Part shown: positions 48,741 to 56,937 of the stretch, piece by piece
Layout of the letters: every line of letters starts with the position of its first letter
Position numbering within the stretch: position 1 is the first letter of the stretch
Position numbers and translations under genes: made by a program
Assembly (NCBI RefSeq): GCF_036402745.1
Contig: NZ_DASWSJ010000161.1
Span: 4,598-68,597 of the forward strand
DNA from: Actinophytocola sp036402745
Lineage (GTDB): Bacteria > Actinomycetota > Actinomycetes > Mycobacteriales > Pseudonocardiaceae
Length of the DNA: 64,000 nucleotides
Reading direction: 5' to 3'
Notes under the pieces: model-generated
What the model was told of the DNA's origin: nothing
Seen by the model: only the letters and a program-made list of their open reading frames with translations
Databases searched by the model: none

Positions 48741-49889
48741 GTGCAGAGACGGAACTTCCTGCGGGCGGCCGCCATCGGCGCCGGAGTGACCGCGTTCGGC
48801 AACACCCTCACGCGCACGGCGATGGCAGCGCCGGCACAGAACGGCCCCGGTCCGTACGGCCCGCTACAGCCGGCCAACGCCAACGGCATCCAGCTGCCGG
48901 CCGGGTTCACCAGCCGGGTCGTGGCCCGGTCCGGCCAGCAGGTCGCCGGTTACACCTGGCACAACGCGCCGGACGGCGGTGCGGTGTTCGCCGACGGCGG
49001 CGGCTGGATCTACGTGTCCAACTCGGAGATCAACCCCGGCGGCGGCGTGAGCGCGCTTCGCTTCGACGCCGACGCCACCATCACCGGCGCCTACCGGATC
49101 CTGGCCAACACCAGGCTGAACTGCGCGGGCGGCGCGATGCCGTGGAACAAGTGGCTGTCCTGCGAGGAGATCGACCTCGGCTTCGTGTACGAGACCGACC
49201 CGTGGGGCGCCGCGGCGGTGCAGCGCCCGGCGATGGGCCGGTTCAAGCACGAGGCGGCCGCCGCCGACCCCGTGCGCCGCGCCATCTACCTGACCGAGGA
49301 CGTGCCCGACGGCTGCCTCTACCGGTTCCTGCCGACGACGTGGGGCGACCTGTCCTCGGGAACGCTGCAGGTCATCAGGGCCGGCACCGCCACCTCGGGC
49401 AGCTTCACCTGGGGCACGGTGCCCGACCCGGACGGCTCCCCGACCGCCACCCGCAACCAGGTGTCGGGCGCGAAGCGGTTCAACGGCGGCGAAGGGCTGC
49501 ACTACGCCAACGACACCGCGTGGTTCACCACCAAGGGCGACAACCGGGTGTGGCAGCTGAACCTGGCCGCCAGTACGTACGAGCTGGCCTACGACGACTC
49601 GCTGGTCTCGCCCGGCACGGCCCCGCTGACCGGCGTGGACAACGTGACCGGCTCCTCGTCCGGTGACCTCTACGTCGCCGAGGACGGCGGCAACATGGAG
49701 ATCTGCGTCATCACGCCGAACGACATCGTCGCGCCGTTCCTGCGGGTCACCGGGCAGAGCGGGTCGGAGATCACCGGCCCCGCGTTCACCCCGGCGGGCA
49801 ACCGGCTGTACTTCTCCTCGCAGCGCGGGACGTCCGGCTCGTCCAGCGGCGGCATCACCTACGAGGTCACCGGGCCCTTCCGGTCCTGA
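48741..49889 (+). CDS. Tat-exported PhoX-like (DUF839) protein
   Basis: A 382-aa secreted protein from GTG 48741. The Tat signal is QRRNFLRAAAIGAGV, with cleavage expected near AMAAPA (residue 30). The mature part is a beta-propeller-like DUF839/PhoX domain: AGGAMPWNKWLSCEE, MGRFKHEAAAADPVR, YLTEDVPDGCLYRFLP, GEGLHYANDTAWFTTKGDN and GDLYVAEDGGNMEI. PhoX enzymes are Ca/Fe-dependent alkaline phosphatases; the E/D metal ligands here appear conserved by eye, but activity is not proven. Its 3' end overlaps the convergent amidohydrolase by 23 nt. Confidence 0.87.
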   Translation: MQRRNFLRAAAIGAGVTAFGNTLTRTAMAAPAQNGPGPYGPLQPANANGIQLPAGFTSRVVARSGQQVAGYTWHNAPDGGAVFADGGGWIYVSNSEINPGGGVSALRFDADATITGAYRILANTRLNCAGGAMPWNKWLSCEEIDLGFVYETDPWGAAAVQRPAMGRFKHEAAAADPVRRAIYLTEDVPDGCLYRFLPTTWGDLSSGTLQVIRAGTATSGSFTWGTVPDPDGSPTATRNQVSGAKRFNGGEGLHYANDTAWFTTKGDNRVWQLNLAASTYELAYDDSLVSPGTAPLTGVDNVTGSSSGDLYVAEDGGNMEICVITPNDIVAPFLRVTGQSGSEITGPAFTPAGNRLYFSSQRGTSGSSSGGITYEVTGPFRS

Positions 49890-50991
49890 GCCGAGGGTGC
49901 AGGCGGGCGGCGTTCTCGGCGCCGACGGCGAACGCGAGCCGCTCGGCGGCGTCGACGTCGAGCACGTCGTCGGCCAGCCAGCTGTCGAGCAGCCGGCCGA
50001 AGTGGTGCCGCCACAGCACGGCGCCGAGGTGGTGCAGCTCGGGCAGGGCGTGGCCGTCCGAGGAGTAGAGCACCGAGTCGAACGGCGCCAGCTCGAGTGC
50101 CTCGGCGAGCACGTCGTCCGCCCGCACCCCGACGAACGGCAGCGTGAGTCCGATGTCGACGGACACGTGGTCGAACACGTGCGCCAGGTAGGCGGCATTG
50201 CGGTGGAACGGCCAGCAGTGCAGCAGCACCACCGCGATCCCACTGTCGCGTGTGGACCGGAGGAAGTCGGTCAGCAGCAGCGGGTCGACCTCCCGCAGGT
50301 GCAGGTCGTCGTCCCCGAAGCCGGTGTGGAACTGCAGCGGCAGCCCCAGCTCGACGCCGACCCGGGTCGCCTCGTGCACGACCCACGCGTGCAGCACCGG
50401 GTCGGTCAGCCGGGGGTCGCCGGAGCGCAGCCAGCCCTGCGCCGCGAGCGCGGCGTCCCGGTCCGGCGGGCACTCGCCGGGGACGTCGAGCCCGGACCGG
50501 TAGGCCACGACGGTCTTGAGCGCCACCGCCGTCGCGGCCCGCTCCCGCAGTTCCGCGCGGAACCCGTCGAGGAGCCCGGCGGGTGAGCCCGCGCGCGGCG
50601 CAAGCGTTTCCGCCACCTGCTCGATGCGCACCACCTCGTGCCCGGCGCCGCACACCTCCCCCGGCTCGACCCCCGGCGACGGCGCGTAGCCGGTGTCGAC
50701 GAGCCAGTGCTCGACACCGGCCGACCGCAGCAGCCGCTCGGTCACCTCCTGCCAGCCGAGCTCGGCGCGGCGCTCCAGGTAGTCCTCGGGCGAGGCGTGC
50801 GCGGGCAGGTCGAGCACCGGCGCGCACCACCGCCGCACGGCGAGCCCCAGCGAGGAGTGCCACCGGTCCCGGGTGCCGGCCGCGGCCGCCTCGGTGAGCC
50901 CGGCGGCGAACTCCTCCGGCTCGACGTCCCGCCCCAGCACCGCGTGGCAGTGCTGGTCGATCAGCGGCACCTCGTCGGTGACTGTGCTCAT
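49867..50991 (-). CDS. Amidohydrolase family protein (FluG N-terminal-domain-like)
   Basis: A 374-aa TIM-barrel amidohydrolase. The metal motif HxH is in LIDQHCHAVLG, strand-5 His in LQFHTGFGDDD, LLHCWPFHRNAAYLA follows, and the strand-8 Asp in SVLYSSDGHALPEL. It lies 36 nt after a glutamine-synthetase-like gene on the same strand. In fungi and some bacteria these two domains are fused as FluG, so this is the split form. It probably hydrolyses a gamma-glutamyl or similar amide linked to polyamine or amine nitrogen use. Confidence 0.85.
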   Translation of the reverse strand: MSTVTDEVPLIDQHCHAVLGRDVEPEEFAAGLTEAAAAGTRDRWHSSLGLAVRRWCAPVLDLPAHASPEDYLERRAELGWQEVTERLLRSAGVEHWLVDTGYAPSPGVEPGEVCGAGHEVVRIEQVAETLAPRAGSPAGLLDGFRAELRERAATAVALKTVVAYRSGLDVPGECPPDRDAALAAQGWLRSGDPRLTDPVLHAWVVHEATRVGVELGLPLQFHTGFGDDDLHLREVDPLLLTDFLRSTRDSGIAVVLLHCWPFHRNAAYLAHVFDHVSVDIGLTLPFVGVRADDVLAEALELAPFDSVLYSSDGHALPELHHLGAVLWRHHFGRLLDSWLADDVLDVDAAERLAFAVGAENAARLHPRLRTGRAR

Positions 50992-51027
50992 GGTCTGCTG
51001 CTCATGGTCCGCTCCGCCGCTGTCCGG

Positions 51028-52329
51028 TCACCAGCGCCAGCGGACGGCGGCCGAGAGACCGTGCGCGTCCAGCCCGGCGCAGCGCTTGGCCTCCTCACGG
51101 CGAACGGTACGGATCGCGTCGTGCAGCTCCGGGCCCAGGGCGTCGGCGAGCACGGTGGAGGCCGCCAGGGCGTCGGCCGCCTCGAGTGCCGACGTGGGCA
51201 GGCGCGCGATGCCGGCCGCCTCGCGTGCGGCCTCCGAGAGCAGGGCCGGGTCGCCGGTCACCGGGTCCGGGAGGCGCAGGTCCCCGGCCACGCCGGCCAG
51301 GCCCGCCGCCACCACGCAGCCCACCAGCAGGTACGGGTTGGCCGTCGCGTCGAAGCACTTCAGCTCCGCGTTCGCCGACTCCTCGCTCCCCGCGATCATG
51401 CGCAGCGCGGTCTCCCGCGTCTCCTCGCCCCAGCACTGCCAGATGCCCGCCCACCGGGACGGCTGCAGCCGCAGGAAGCTCGCCGGGTGCCCCGCCCCGA
51501 TCGCCACCAGCGCCGGCAGCTCCCGCAGCACACCCGCGAGGAAACTGTCGCCGGCCGGGCGCCGGGCGGCGAGCAGGTTCCCCGATGCGTCGTGGACGGA
51601 CAGGTGCAGGTGGCCGCCCGACCCCGCGCCGTCGGGGTCGACGCTGGGCGCGAACGACGCCCGCCAGCCGTGCGCGAGGCTCCGCGACCGCACGGTGTGC
51701 CGGACCAGCACGGCGTCGTCGGCGGCGCCGACCGGGTCGCGCGGCGCCACCGACACCTCCAGCTGCGCCTGCGCGTACTCCGGGTGGAACTGCTCCACCA
51801 CGAGCCCCTGCGCCCGCAGGTCCTCGACGAGGTCGGCGGCGTACGCGGCCACCTGCTCCAGCCGGATCTGCCCGTACGCCGGCCCGTCGAACGCCGGCAC
51901 GAACCCGTCGGCGTCCGCCCGGCCGAGGATCCACTCGTGCTCGAACGCCATCCGCAGCGTGAGCCCCTGGCGCGTGGCGGCCGCCACCTGCCGATCGGCG
52001 AAGGCCCGCTGGCACGCGACGAACGGCTCGCCGGACTTGGTGAGCTTGTTCGCCGGCGCCCACGCCCACCCCGGCAGCGCGGACAGCGCCACCGCCCGCG
52101 CCAGGTCGGGCACCAGCCGCAGGTCGCCGTCCGGGCCGCCGAGGTACTCGCCCGCGACCATGACGTCGTCCGAGCCGAACGCCTCGAAGCACGGTGACGC
52201 GCCGACCCCCGTGGCCGCCACGGCCGCCAGCCGCTCGAGCGGCACGGTCTTCACCCGCGTGATGCCCGCGTTGTCCACAAAGGACAGCTCGACCATCGTC
52301 ACGCCGGCGGCACGCAGCTCGTCCACCAT
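51028..52329 (-). CDS. Glutamine-synthetase-like ligase (type I-related, FluG C-terminal-like)
   Basis: A 433-aa protein of the glutamine synthetase fold. FVDNAGITRVKTVPLERL opens the beta-grasp domain. LRMAFEHEWIL, EQFHPEYAQAQLEVSVAP, GSGGHLHLSVHD, AELKCFDATANPYLLVGCV and LRLQPSRWAGIWQC are the active-site strands. It lacks the classic adenylylation Tyr loop of GlnA and is probably a gamma-glutamyl-amine ligase, as with actinobacterial GlnA3/GlnA4-type enzymes. It follows the TetR gene by 4 nt, in one operon with the amidohydrolase. Confidence 0.87.
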   Translation of the reverse strand: MVDELRAAGVTMVELSFVDNAGITRVKTVPLERLAAVAATGVGASPCFEAFGSDDVMVAGEYLGGPDGDLRLVPDLARAVALSALPGWAWAPANKLTKSGEPFVACQRAFADRQVAAATRQGLTLRMAFEHEWILGRADADGFVPAFDGPAYGQIRLEQVAAYAADLVEDLRAQGLVVEQFHPEYAQAQLEVSVAPRDPVGAADDAVLVRHTVRSRSLAHGWRASFAPSVDPDGAGSGGHLHLSVHDASGNLLAARRPAGDSFLAGVLRELPALVAIGAGHPASFLRLQPSRWAGIWQCWGEETRETALRMIAGSEESANAELKCFDATANPYLLVGCVVAAGLAGVAGDLRLPDPVTGDPALLSEAAREAAGIARLPTSALEAADALAASTVLADALGPELHDAIRTVRREEAKRCAGLDAHGLSAAVRWRW

Positions 52330-52333
52330 CCGC

Positions 52334-52900
52334 TCACCCTCTCTCGCTCAGGTACGCCAGCAGGTCGTCGACGAGCTGCTCGGGGCTCGCGTTGCCCTTC
52401 CCGCCCTCGGCGAGGTGCCCGGCGGCGGCGAGGTCGGCCGCCCCGTGCGCGGTCGCGCGCAGCAGCGACGCCAGCCGCACCGGGTCGCCGGCCGGCAGCG
52501 CACCCGCGGACTGGGTGGCGGCGACGAGGTCGACGAGCCCGGTCTGCGCCGCGTGCGCCGCCTTGGTCAGCTCCTCGGACTCGACGTTCCACTGGCCGAA
52601 CACCAGCCGGAACCGGGCCGGCCGGTCGAGCGCCCAGGAGATGTAGTGGTGCAGCGTCGCGCGCAGCACGGCCTCCGGGGACCGCCTGCGCTTGGCGGTG
52701 GCCACCAGCTCGGCACCGCGACGCTCCAGCTCGGCGGCGGCCACCGCGGCCAGCAGTTGCTCCTTGCTGGCGAAATGCTTGTACGGGGCGTTGTGCGACA
52801 CGCCGACCTGCCGGCCGACCTCGCGCAGCGTCACCGCCGCCACCCCGCCCTCGTCGAGCAGCGCGGTGGCCGCGTCGACCAGCGCCTCCCGGGTTCCCAT
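52334..52900 (-). CDS. TetR family transcriptional regulator
   Basis: A 188-aa repressor. ATG 52900 is chosen: GTREALVDAATALLDEGGVA begins the normal TetR helix 1, whereas the extra upstream codons run through the operators. The HTH is VTLREVGRQVGVSHNAPYKH, with FASKEQLLAAVA after it. The ligand domain of about 130 residues (LHHYISWALDRPARFRLVFG) is of the TetR_C_33-like kind. Two palindromes just upstream are its probable operators, controlling both this operon and the divergent SDR. Confidence 0.9.
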   Translation of the reverse strand: MGTREALVDAATALLDEGGVAAVTLREVGRQVGVSHNAPYKHFASKEQLLAAVAAAELERRGAELVATAKRRRSPEAVLRATLHHYISWALDRPARFRLVFGQWNVESEELTKAAHAAQTGLVDLVAATQSAGALPAGDPVRLASLLRATAHGAADLAAAGHLAEGGKGNASPEQLVDDLLAYLSERG

Positions 52901-52917
52901 CGCGCCATCGTAACCGT

Positions 52918-52961
52918 GGTTGACGCTGTCAACCCGACGCGCTAGGTTGACGGTGTCAACC
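52918..52961. promoter_or_regulatory. Twin TetR operators
   Basis: GGTTGACGCTGTCAACC (52918-52934) and GGTTGACGGTGTCAACC (52945-52961) are two copies of GGTTGAC-N3-GTCAACC, 27 bp centre to centre, filling the 77-nt gap between the TetR gene and the divergent SDR. Each contains a possible -35 (TTGACG), so binding would block both promoters. Confidence 0.88.
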
Positions 52962-52977
52962 ACGGGAGGAGAGGCAC

Positions 52978-53841
52978 ATGCGCGCGGTGGTCACCGGGGC
53001 GACAGGCGGCATCGGGGAGGCGATCGCCCGGCGGCTCGCGGCCGCGGGTCACTCGGTCGTGCTCATCGGACGGAGCAGCGAGCGGACCGACGCGGCGCGG
53101 CGGCGCATCGCGGCGGCCGTGCCCGGCGCGGACCTGCACGGGGAGACCGCGGACCTGTCGCTGATGGCCGACGTCCGCGACCTCGCGACCCGGCTCGACC
53201 CGCTGCCCGACGTGGCGATCAGCAACGCCGCCGTGGTCGCGCCGCTCGACAGGGTGACCGCCGAGGGCCTGCCGCTCACGCTCGCCACCAACCACCTCGC
53301 GCCGTACCTGCTGCTGCGCACGCTGGCCGAGCGGATCGGCGCCGGGCCGGCCCGGTTCGTCATCGTGGGCGCGGCGCCGCGGGCGCTGGCCCGGGTGCCG
53401 GTGGACCTCGACGACCTGCGGATGCGTAACGAGCGCACGCTCGGCCCGCTGCCGAGCTTCCGGCCGTTCGCCGCCTACGGCCGCACGAAGAACATGAACG
53501 CGATGTTCGGCTACGCGCTGGCCCGCAGGCTCGCCGGCACCCGGATCACGGTCAACGGCGGGCATCCGGGCATCGTCAGGCAGACGGGGCTCGGCCGGCA
53601 CGCCTCGGGCGGGCTCAAGGTGTTCACGAGCCTGCTCAACCCGTTCGTGCCCGGCGTCGACTACGGCGCCGACAACCCGGCCTGGCTCGCCACCGCGCCC
53701 GAGGTGGCGGGGGTGACGGGCGGGTACTTCGTGCGGCGCAAGGAGGTCCCGACCGCCCCGCACACGACCGACGTCACCCGCTGCGACCGGCTGTGGGACG
53801 AGAGCGCCCGGCTGGTCGGCCTGCCGGCGGCCCTGCGCTGA
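52978..53841 (+). CDS. SDR family oxidoreductase (retinol-dehydrogenase-like)
   Basis: A 287-aa SDR. TGATGGIGEAIARRLA is the cofactor motif, ISNAAVV the NNAG equivalent, and YGRTKNMN carries Tyr and Lys. The position of the catalytic Ser reads FVIVGAAPRALA, with no Ser seen, so catalysis may be altered or use another residue. GGAGG lies 8-12 nt before the ATG. It is controlled by the adjacent TetR through the twin operators and is probably the repressor's main target. The substrate is unknown. Its 3' end overlaps the convergent TIM-barrel gene. Confidence 0.88.
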   Translation: MRAVVTGATGGIGEAIARRLAAAGHSVVLIGRSSERTDAARRRIAAAVPGADLHGETADLSLMADVRDLATRLDPLPDVAISNAAVVAPLDRVTAEGLPLTLATNHLAPYLLLRTLAERIGAGPARFVIVGAAPRALARVPVDLDDLRMRNERTLGPLPSFRPFAAYGRTKNMNAMFGYALARRLAGTRITVNGGHPGIVRQTGLGRHASGGLKVFTSLLNPFVPGVDYGADNPAWLATAPEVAGVTGGYFVRRKEVPTAPHTTDVTRCDRLWDESARLVGLPAALR

Positions 53842-54547
53842 GCCAGCCGAGCAGGGTGGCCGCGTCCTCGGCGAAGGCGGCCGGGTCGTCGTCGCGGACG
53901 AACTCCAGCAGCGCGTGGCCGTCGGCCGGCAGCGCGGCCAGGACCGGGCGCCACAACGCCTCGCCCGCGGCCAGCCGACGCCGCGCACCGGTGTCGTCCC
54001 AGGTGAAGACGTGGGCGGTGACCGGGGCCAGCGCCTCCACGGCGGCCAGCGCCGACGCGGGCCGGTCCCCGATCGGCGGCTGCCAGTACGGCCGCACCGC
54101 CGGCACCGCGGCCAGCAGGTCCACAGTGGACCCCAGGGTGTCGGTGAGCGTGTTCGCGTGGTACTCCACGCACACCTCGACGCCCTCGCCGGCGGCCAGC
54201 GCCGCGACCCGCGCCAGGTCGGCGACCACCGCGGCCCGGTCCGGCTCGACCGCCGAGCCGCGGCGGCCGGCCCAGACCCGGACCCGCGGCGCCCCGAGCG
54301 CGACCACGGTACGCAGCACGTCGTCGAACCCGGAGCCGTCGCAGCGGTAGTAGGACCCGTACGCGGCGATCCCGACGCCCGCGTCCGCACAGCGTGCGGC
54401 CGCGTCGCGGGCGGCGGCCGCATCGGGCACGTGCACGTCACCGCCCCACTCGATCGCCCGCAGGCCGGCCCGCGCGACGAGCGGGACGATGTCCGCGACG
54501 CCGAGCCGCCGGAAGGTGACCGACACCAGGCCGGGGACGACCGTCAT
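53774..54547 (-). CDS. Sugar phosphate isomerase/epimerase (xylose isomerase-like TIM barrel)
   Basis: A 257-aa AP-endonuclease-2/xylose-isomerase-like barrel: PGLVSVTFRRLGVADIVPLV, GLRAIEWGGDVHVP, RVRVWAGRRGS, VCVEYHANTLTDT and HVFTWDDTGARRRLAAGEAL. The E/H/D metal ligands sit in the VEYH and HVFTWD strands. It probably isomerises or dehydrates a sugar or cyclitol. The start overlaps the epimerase gene by ATGA. The last 20 or so residues (Pro/Gly/Arg-rich) overlap the end of the convergent SDR by 68 bp. Confidence 0.85.
   Translation of the reverse strand: MTVVPGLVSVTFRRLGVADIVPLVARAGLRAIEWGGDVHVPDAAAARDAAARCADAGVGIAAYGSYYRCDGSGFDDVLRTVVALGAPRVRVWAGRRGSAVEPDRAAVVADLARVAALAAGEGVEVCVEYHANTLTDTLGSTVDLLAAVPAVRPYWQPPIGDRPASALAAVEALAPVTAHVFTWDDTGARRRLAAGEALWRPVLAALPADGHALLEFVRDDDPAAFAEDAATLLGWLSAGPPAGRPAGRSRPTAGRSG
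54119..54131. repeat. Copy of the GTCCACWGTGGAC palindrome (inside the TIM-barrel gene)
   Basis: GTCCACAGTGGAC on the plus strand, so GTCCACTGTGGAC in the reading direction of the minus-strand gene, encoding S-T-V-D. Confidence 0.7.
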
Positions 54548-55314
54548 GCCGTGGCGGTGTTGTCCCGCGGCGCCCAGCCCAGCTCCCGCTTCGCCTTGGC
54601 CAGGCTCATCGTCCGCTCGTCGCCGTCGCCGCTGATCGAGTACACGTCGAACCCCGTGCCCCGCCGGGCGAGCGCGGCCTCGATCGCGGCGGCGACGTCG
54701 CGGGCGGAGGTCGAGATCGCGCGCTGCATCGCGGTCCCGTCCTTGGGCCAGCTGTCGTCGGCGGTGGGGAAGCAGAGCCGCAGGCAGATCGCGTCCATGC
54801 CCCTCGCGACGGTCGCGGTGCGGCAGACCTCCTCGCCCAGCCTCTTGGCGAGCCCGTAGAAGTCGTCGCCGTCGGGCGGCACGGACTCGTCGGGGTAGTG
54901 GCCGAGCCGGCCGTCGTCCACGCGCCGCTCCCCCGGCGCGGGCTCGATGCCCTCCAGCGGGTAGCGGTAGACCGACATGCTGCTCGTGTAGACCAGGTGC
55001 CGGACGCCGGCCCGGTGCACGCCGGTGAGCGTGGCGTACAGGCCGGGCACGGCCACGTCGAGGTGGGCGCGCGCGTTGGCCGGGCTCCCCCAGTCGGCGG
55101 CGGGCCCCATCGCCATGAACACCAGCGAGTCGACGCCCGCGGCGAGCGTGGCGACCAGGTCGACGTCGTGCAGGTCGCCGGCGTGATAGTCCACACCGGA
55201 CACCGGCGCGGCCGGCTCGGCGAGGTCGAGCACCCGGATCCCGTGCGTGGCGGCGAGGTGCGGCAGCACCATCGAGCCGACCAGACCGCAGCCTCCGACC
55301 ACCAGCAGGCGCAT
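54544..55314 (-). CDS. NAD-dependent epimerase/dehydratase (extended SDR)
   Basis: A 256-aa extended SDR. RLLVVGGCGLVGSMVLPHLA is the NAD motif, VYTSSMSVYR gives Ser, and the active-site Tyr/Lys are in DFYGLAKRLGEE. The length is short for UDP-sugar epimerases and more like uronate or sugar dehydrogenases. It is coupled to the TIM-barrel isomerase downstream and lies 11 nt after the MFS transporter, so the three form a sugar/sugar-acid catabolic operon. GGAG lies upstream of the ATG at 55314. Confidence 0.87.
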   Translation of the reverse strand: MRLLVVGGCGLVGSMVLPHLAATHGIRVLDLAEPAAPVSGVDYHAGDLHDVDLVATLAAGVDSLVFMAMGPAADWGSPANARAHLDVAVPGLYATLTGVHRAGVRHLVYTSSMSVYRYPLEGIEPAPGERRVDDGRLGHYPDESVPPDGDDFYGLAKRLGEEVCRTATVARGMDAICLRLCFPTADDSWPKDGTAMQRAISTSARDVAAAIEAALARRGTGFDVYSISGDGDERTMSLAKAKRELGWAPRDNTATA

Positions 55315-55325
55315 CGACGCTCCTC

Positions 55326-56513
55326 TCACACTCCGACGTGCGCGTCCCGGCCGGCGCGCAGCCCGACGACAGTGTGCACGGCCGCCACGCCGACGAGCAC
55401 GGCCAGTGGCACCGTCCACCCGCCGGTCGCGTCGTGCAGCGCGCCGATCGCCACCGGCCCGGTCGCGGCGAACAGGTAGCCGATCGACTGGCCCATCCCG
55501 GACAGCGACGCGGACGAGCGCGGGTCGGCCGCACGCAGGCTGAAGAACGCGAGCGCCAGGAAGAACAGCGTGCCCGCGCCGATGCCGGTGACGAGCGCCC
55601 ACACCACCGCGAGGTCGGGCGCGAACAGCAGGCCGAGGTAGCCGAGCATCGCGAGGAGCGAGCCGCCCGCCGCGATCAGCCGCTGGTCGGGCAGCCGGGT
55701 GAGCAGCAGTGGCACGACGATGCTCATGACCACGCCGACGATCTGGTAGACGAACAGCATCCAGCCCGCGTAGTCCTCGCTCGTGCCGGTGCTCACCACG
55801 ATCGACGGGAACCACGCGAGCATCGTGTAGAAGCCGCACGCGGACAGCGCCATGAACGCCGAGACCTCCCACGCGAGCGGCGAGCGCCACGGAGCCCTCG
55901 GCTTGAGGGTCTCCGGCTCGGGCATGCCCGAGCGGCGCAACTGCGGCGCCCACACCGCGATCGCGACCAGCGCGAGCCCTGCCCAGCAGCCGAGCGCGGC
56001 GCGCCAGCCGCCGGGCAGCACGCCTGCCAGCGGGACCGCGATGCCGGCCGCGGTGGACGCGATCACGCCGATCACCGCGGTGTAGACGCCGGTGGCCGCG
56101 CCGATGTGGTCGGGGAAGTCGCGCTTGATCATGCTCGGGATCAGCACGTTGCCGACCGCGATCGCCGCGCCGAGCAGCACGGTGCCCACCCACAGCAGCC
56201 CGGTCACCGGCAGCGAGCGCAGGACGATGCCGGCCAGGAGCGCGACCATCGCCGCCCAGAGCATCCGGTCGGTGCCGAACCGCCGGGCCAGCCGCGGCAC
56301 CTGCGGCGAGACGGCGGCGAAGGTGAGCAGCGGCAGCGTCCCGATGAACCCGGCCTCGCCGGCGGTCAGGCCGAGGTCCCGGCGGATCATGTCCAGCACC
56401 GGCCCCACGGAGGTCAGCGCCGCCCGCAGGTTGGCCGCGATCAGCAGGAATCCCACGATCAGCAGCACCCGGCGGCCCACCCGCTGGTCTTTAGCAGACC
56501 TCACGACCGTCAC
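55326..56513 (-). CDS. MFS transporter, CynX/NimT-like
   Basis: A 395-aa 12-helix MFS protein: LIAANLRAALTSVGPVLDMI, LTAGEAGFIGTLPLLTFAAV, GNVLIPSMIKRDFPDHIG and MGQSIGYLFAATGPVAIGAL are typical of CynX/NimT (cyanate/nitroimidazole) transporters. It is first in an operon with an epimerase and a sugar isomerase, so it more likely moves an organic acid or sugar acid here. The cargo is not determined. Confidence 0.9.
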   Translation of the reverse strand: MTVVRSAKDQRVGRRVLLIVGFLLIAANLRAALTSVGPVLDMIRRDLGLTAGEAGFIGTLPLLTFAAVSPQVPRLARRFGTDRMLWAAMVALLAGIVLRSLPVTGLLWVGTVLLGAAIAVGNVLIPSMIKRDFPDHIGAATGVYTAVIGVIASTAAGIAVPLAGVLPGGWRAALGCWAGLALVAIAVWAPQLRRSGMPEPETLKPRAPWRSPLAWEVSAFMALSACGFYTMLAWFPSIVVSTGTSEDYAGWMLFVYQIVGVVMSIVVPLLLTRLPDQRLIAAGGSLLAMLGYLGLLFAPDLAVVWALVTGIGAGTLFFLALAFFSLRAADPRSSASLSGMGQSIGYLFAATGPVAIGALHDATGGWTVPLAVLVGVAAVHTVVGLRAGRDAHVGV

Positions 56514-56553
56514 GCCGCCAAGGTGTCACACGCACCGTGAGTCGGGCAAACCA

Positions 56554-56892
56554 TCAGGCCTTGAGGACGTCGCCCCGCCGGACGTCCTCGCGGGCCAGGC
56601 CCTCCAGCACCAGGCCGACGTTCTCCCCCAACCGCGCGACGTCGGTCTTCTTCCGGAACTGCTCGATGCCCGCGACGGTGGTCGTGGCCACCGGCTCGTT
56701 GCCGCGGGTGAGCGCCAGCTCGCCGCCGACGCCGATCTGGCCGTAGGTGACCCGCCCGGTGACGACCGTGCCGCGCCCGGTGATCACGAACACGTCCTCC
56801 ACGGTGAGCTCGAACCCGTCGGCCGGCGGCGGTCCGGGCCGGGGCGCGGGGTAGTCGACCGGGGTGTCCTTGCGGCGGCTGAACAGGCCCAT
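56554..56892 (-). CDS. Orphan EF-Tu domain-2-like protein
   Basis: A 112-aa protein. After a basic/proline-rich N-terminus (GLFSRRKDTPVDYPAPRPGP) come about 75 residues that copy EF-Tu domain 2: FELTVEDVFVITGRGTVVTG, RVTYGQIGVG, TTTVAGIEQFRKKTDVARLG, ENVGLVLEGLAREDVRRGDV. There is no GTPase domain. It is monocistronic and divergent from the tyrosine phosphatase. It could bind RNA, tRNA or ribosomal protein, or have been adopted for another use. The function is unknown. Confidence 0.85.
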   Translation of the reverse strand: MGLFSRRKDTPVDYPAPRPGPPPADGFELTVEDVFVITGRGTVVTGRVTYGQIGVGGELALTRGNEPVATTTVAGIEQFRKKTDVARLGENVGLVLEGLAREDVRRGDVLKA

Positions 56893-56937
56893 GCGGCCGA
56901 CGCTACCGCCGATCACCCGATCTGGTGAGATGAACCC

